From: Hemerocallis citrina
Taxonomy: Eukaryota > Streptophyta > Magnoliopsida > Asparagales > Asphodelaceae
Reading direction: 5' to 3'
Length of the DNA: 64,000 bases
Assembly (NCBI GenBank): GCA_017893485.1
Contig: CM030366.1
Span: forward strand, 198,553,835 to 198,617,834
Shown here: piece by piece, positions 63,038 to 64,000 of the stretch
How the letters are laid out: each line of letters begins with the position of its first letter
Numbering within the stretch: the stretch's first letter is position 1
Notes under the pieces: model-generated
Seen by the model: only the letters and a program-made list of their open reading frames with translations
The model's database searches: none
What the model was told of the DNA's origin: nothing
Program-made: the position numbers and the translations under genes

Positions 63038-64000
63038 TGTAACGCCCCAAATTTTTTTTTTTTTTCTTTGACTCCAAACTCAAATCTTTCAATTTCTATA
63101 TCACTTTGATCATAAACTAAGAAAGTTATATTTCAGGAAAAATTTTGACAAAGTCTCCCCTGTAAATTTTGCCCCGAAACCCAAAAAGCTTACGGAATTC
63201 TGCTCAAAATTTCGTAGCTCACAAAATACACAATAATTTCATGGGCTCCCCAGGCCAAAATGAGCAGATACACACAGGCAATAATATATAATGCTCTGGG
63301 GGCCAAACTCATAATGAATTATCAAATATCAAATAAAAACCATAAATTTCTTTGGAAAACGAGGTACAATTTTAGAAAAACCTCTGTAAAACCTACCACA
63401 AAGCCCAGTACTCCACAACGAGGTGGGTACGGGTCACAAACATACCGCGTCACCCAGCACTATACTCATCGTCATCATATACATGCTTATACATCCATAA
63501 TACAATTTAAACTATAGATTTCACTATTCCTATAACTAAATAATACAAATTTTTAAAACAAAAATTTATACTACCAATCCACGCCTCACCTCTGCACTGA
63601 TGAGAACCTGCAACAGTGGAGGATCTAGGGTAGTCCTCAGACTCCCCTAATCCCCCCAAACACTAAGGGGTTAGCCATTTCTGGTGTGAGTATAATTTAA
63701 AAATCTACAAATAAATTAAATTGTATAACGAAAATAATTTTAAACTTACAAACATCGAGTAAGAAGATACATCTTGAACCTCTGAACTTTAAAACATCAT
63801 AAACACGACTTTATTTTCAATTACTCTTCAAATCTGTATCAAATTATAAAATTTACCCGTCCTCACACATTCCACTATATATATCACATCAACCTCATAT
63901 CTACCCTTACTTTATATTCGCACTATACGAATTTTCATTTATTCCATTCCTTTCTGATGACAAAATATAACACTACATTACCTATTGCAATTCACTCACA
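63038..64000 (-). mobile_element. LTR element, - strand, running off the window
   Basis: Begins TGTAACGCCCC at 63038 after 'caacg'. The empty site 'accaacgtcaatct' is at 26667-26680. Its style ('gacaaagtctccc', 'catcaacctcat...attcgca') is like the sequence at 18846 and on. Too short to show the other end or any coding region. Confidence 0.8.

Overview
The window is nuclear DNA of a flowering plant, probably a eudicot. It contains two intact intronless SKP1-like genes, plant-type U1 snRNA genes with USE and TATA promoters, Tat-type Ty3/gypsy elements with antisense ORFs, an L1-type LINE, Helitrons, a Mutator-like MITE and an endogenous caulimovirid (plant pararetrovirus). The only host genes I can support are the SKP1-like genes and the U1 genes. 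Nearly everything else is transposable element or old viral sequence.

The window reads as a tandem array whose unit is: 5' flank with U1 - SKP1-like - 3' flank - second 5' flank with endogenous virus - SKP1-like pseudogene fragment - LINE. Region by region: (1) 1-311 is the tail of a LINE. 312-7492 is unit copy A: U1 at 2271, SKP1-like at 4371, MULE MITE at 5406. (2) 7493-13138 is a broken Tat element ending in nine 113-bp repeats. (3) 13139-23163 is a head-to-head pair of LTR elements (+ strand, then - strand) with a Helitron, tRNA-like modules and a tandem array. (4) 23164-30888 holds an LTR fragment, viral sequence with a promoter, a Helitron, an SKP1 pseudogene fragment and a LINE. (5) 30889-38042 is unit copy B, identical to copy A at constant offset +30577 up to base 6844 and diverged after that. 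(6) 38043-40550 holds a small poly-A retroposed insert, a variant U1 and a U1 fragment. (7) 40551-61174 is one viral insertion carrying a 12.9-kb Tat element (42873-55748, TSD CCTAC) and a 3.4-kb solo LTR (56215-59590, TSD TGGAG). (8) 61175-64000 is the SKP1 pseudogene with Helitron, then the LINE, cut at 63038 by another LTR element.

The repeated copies supply empty sites for one another, so the order of insertions can be read directly. The viral DNA replaced about 1.4 kb of SKP1 upstream flank. A Helitron entered the SKP1 promoter. A 2.6-kb microhomology deletion joined SKP1 codon ~69 to its 3' flank. A LINE landed at that point. The unit was then duplicated. The Tat element with CCTAC ends is in the virus in both block copies, but the solo LTR and the 63038 element are present in only one.

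All homology and identity statements come from reading by eye. The exact 6.8-kb duplication could be biological (recent duplication or gene conversion) or an assembly artefact.
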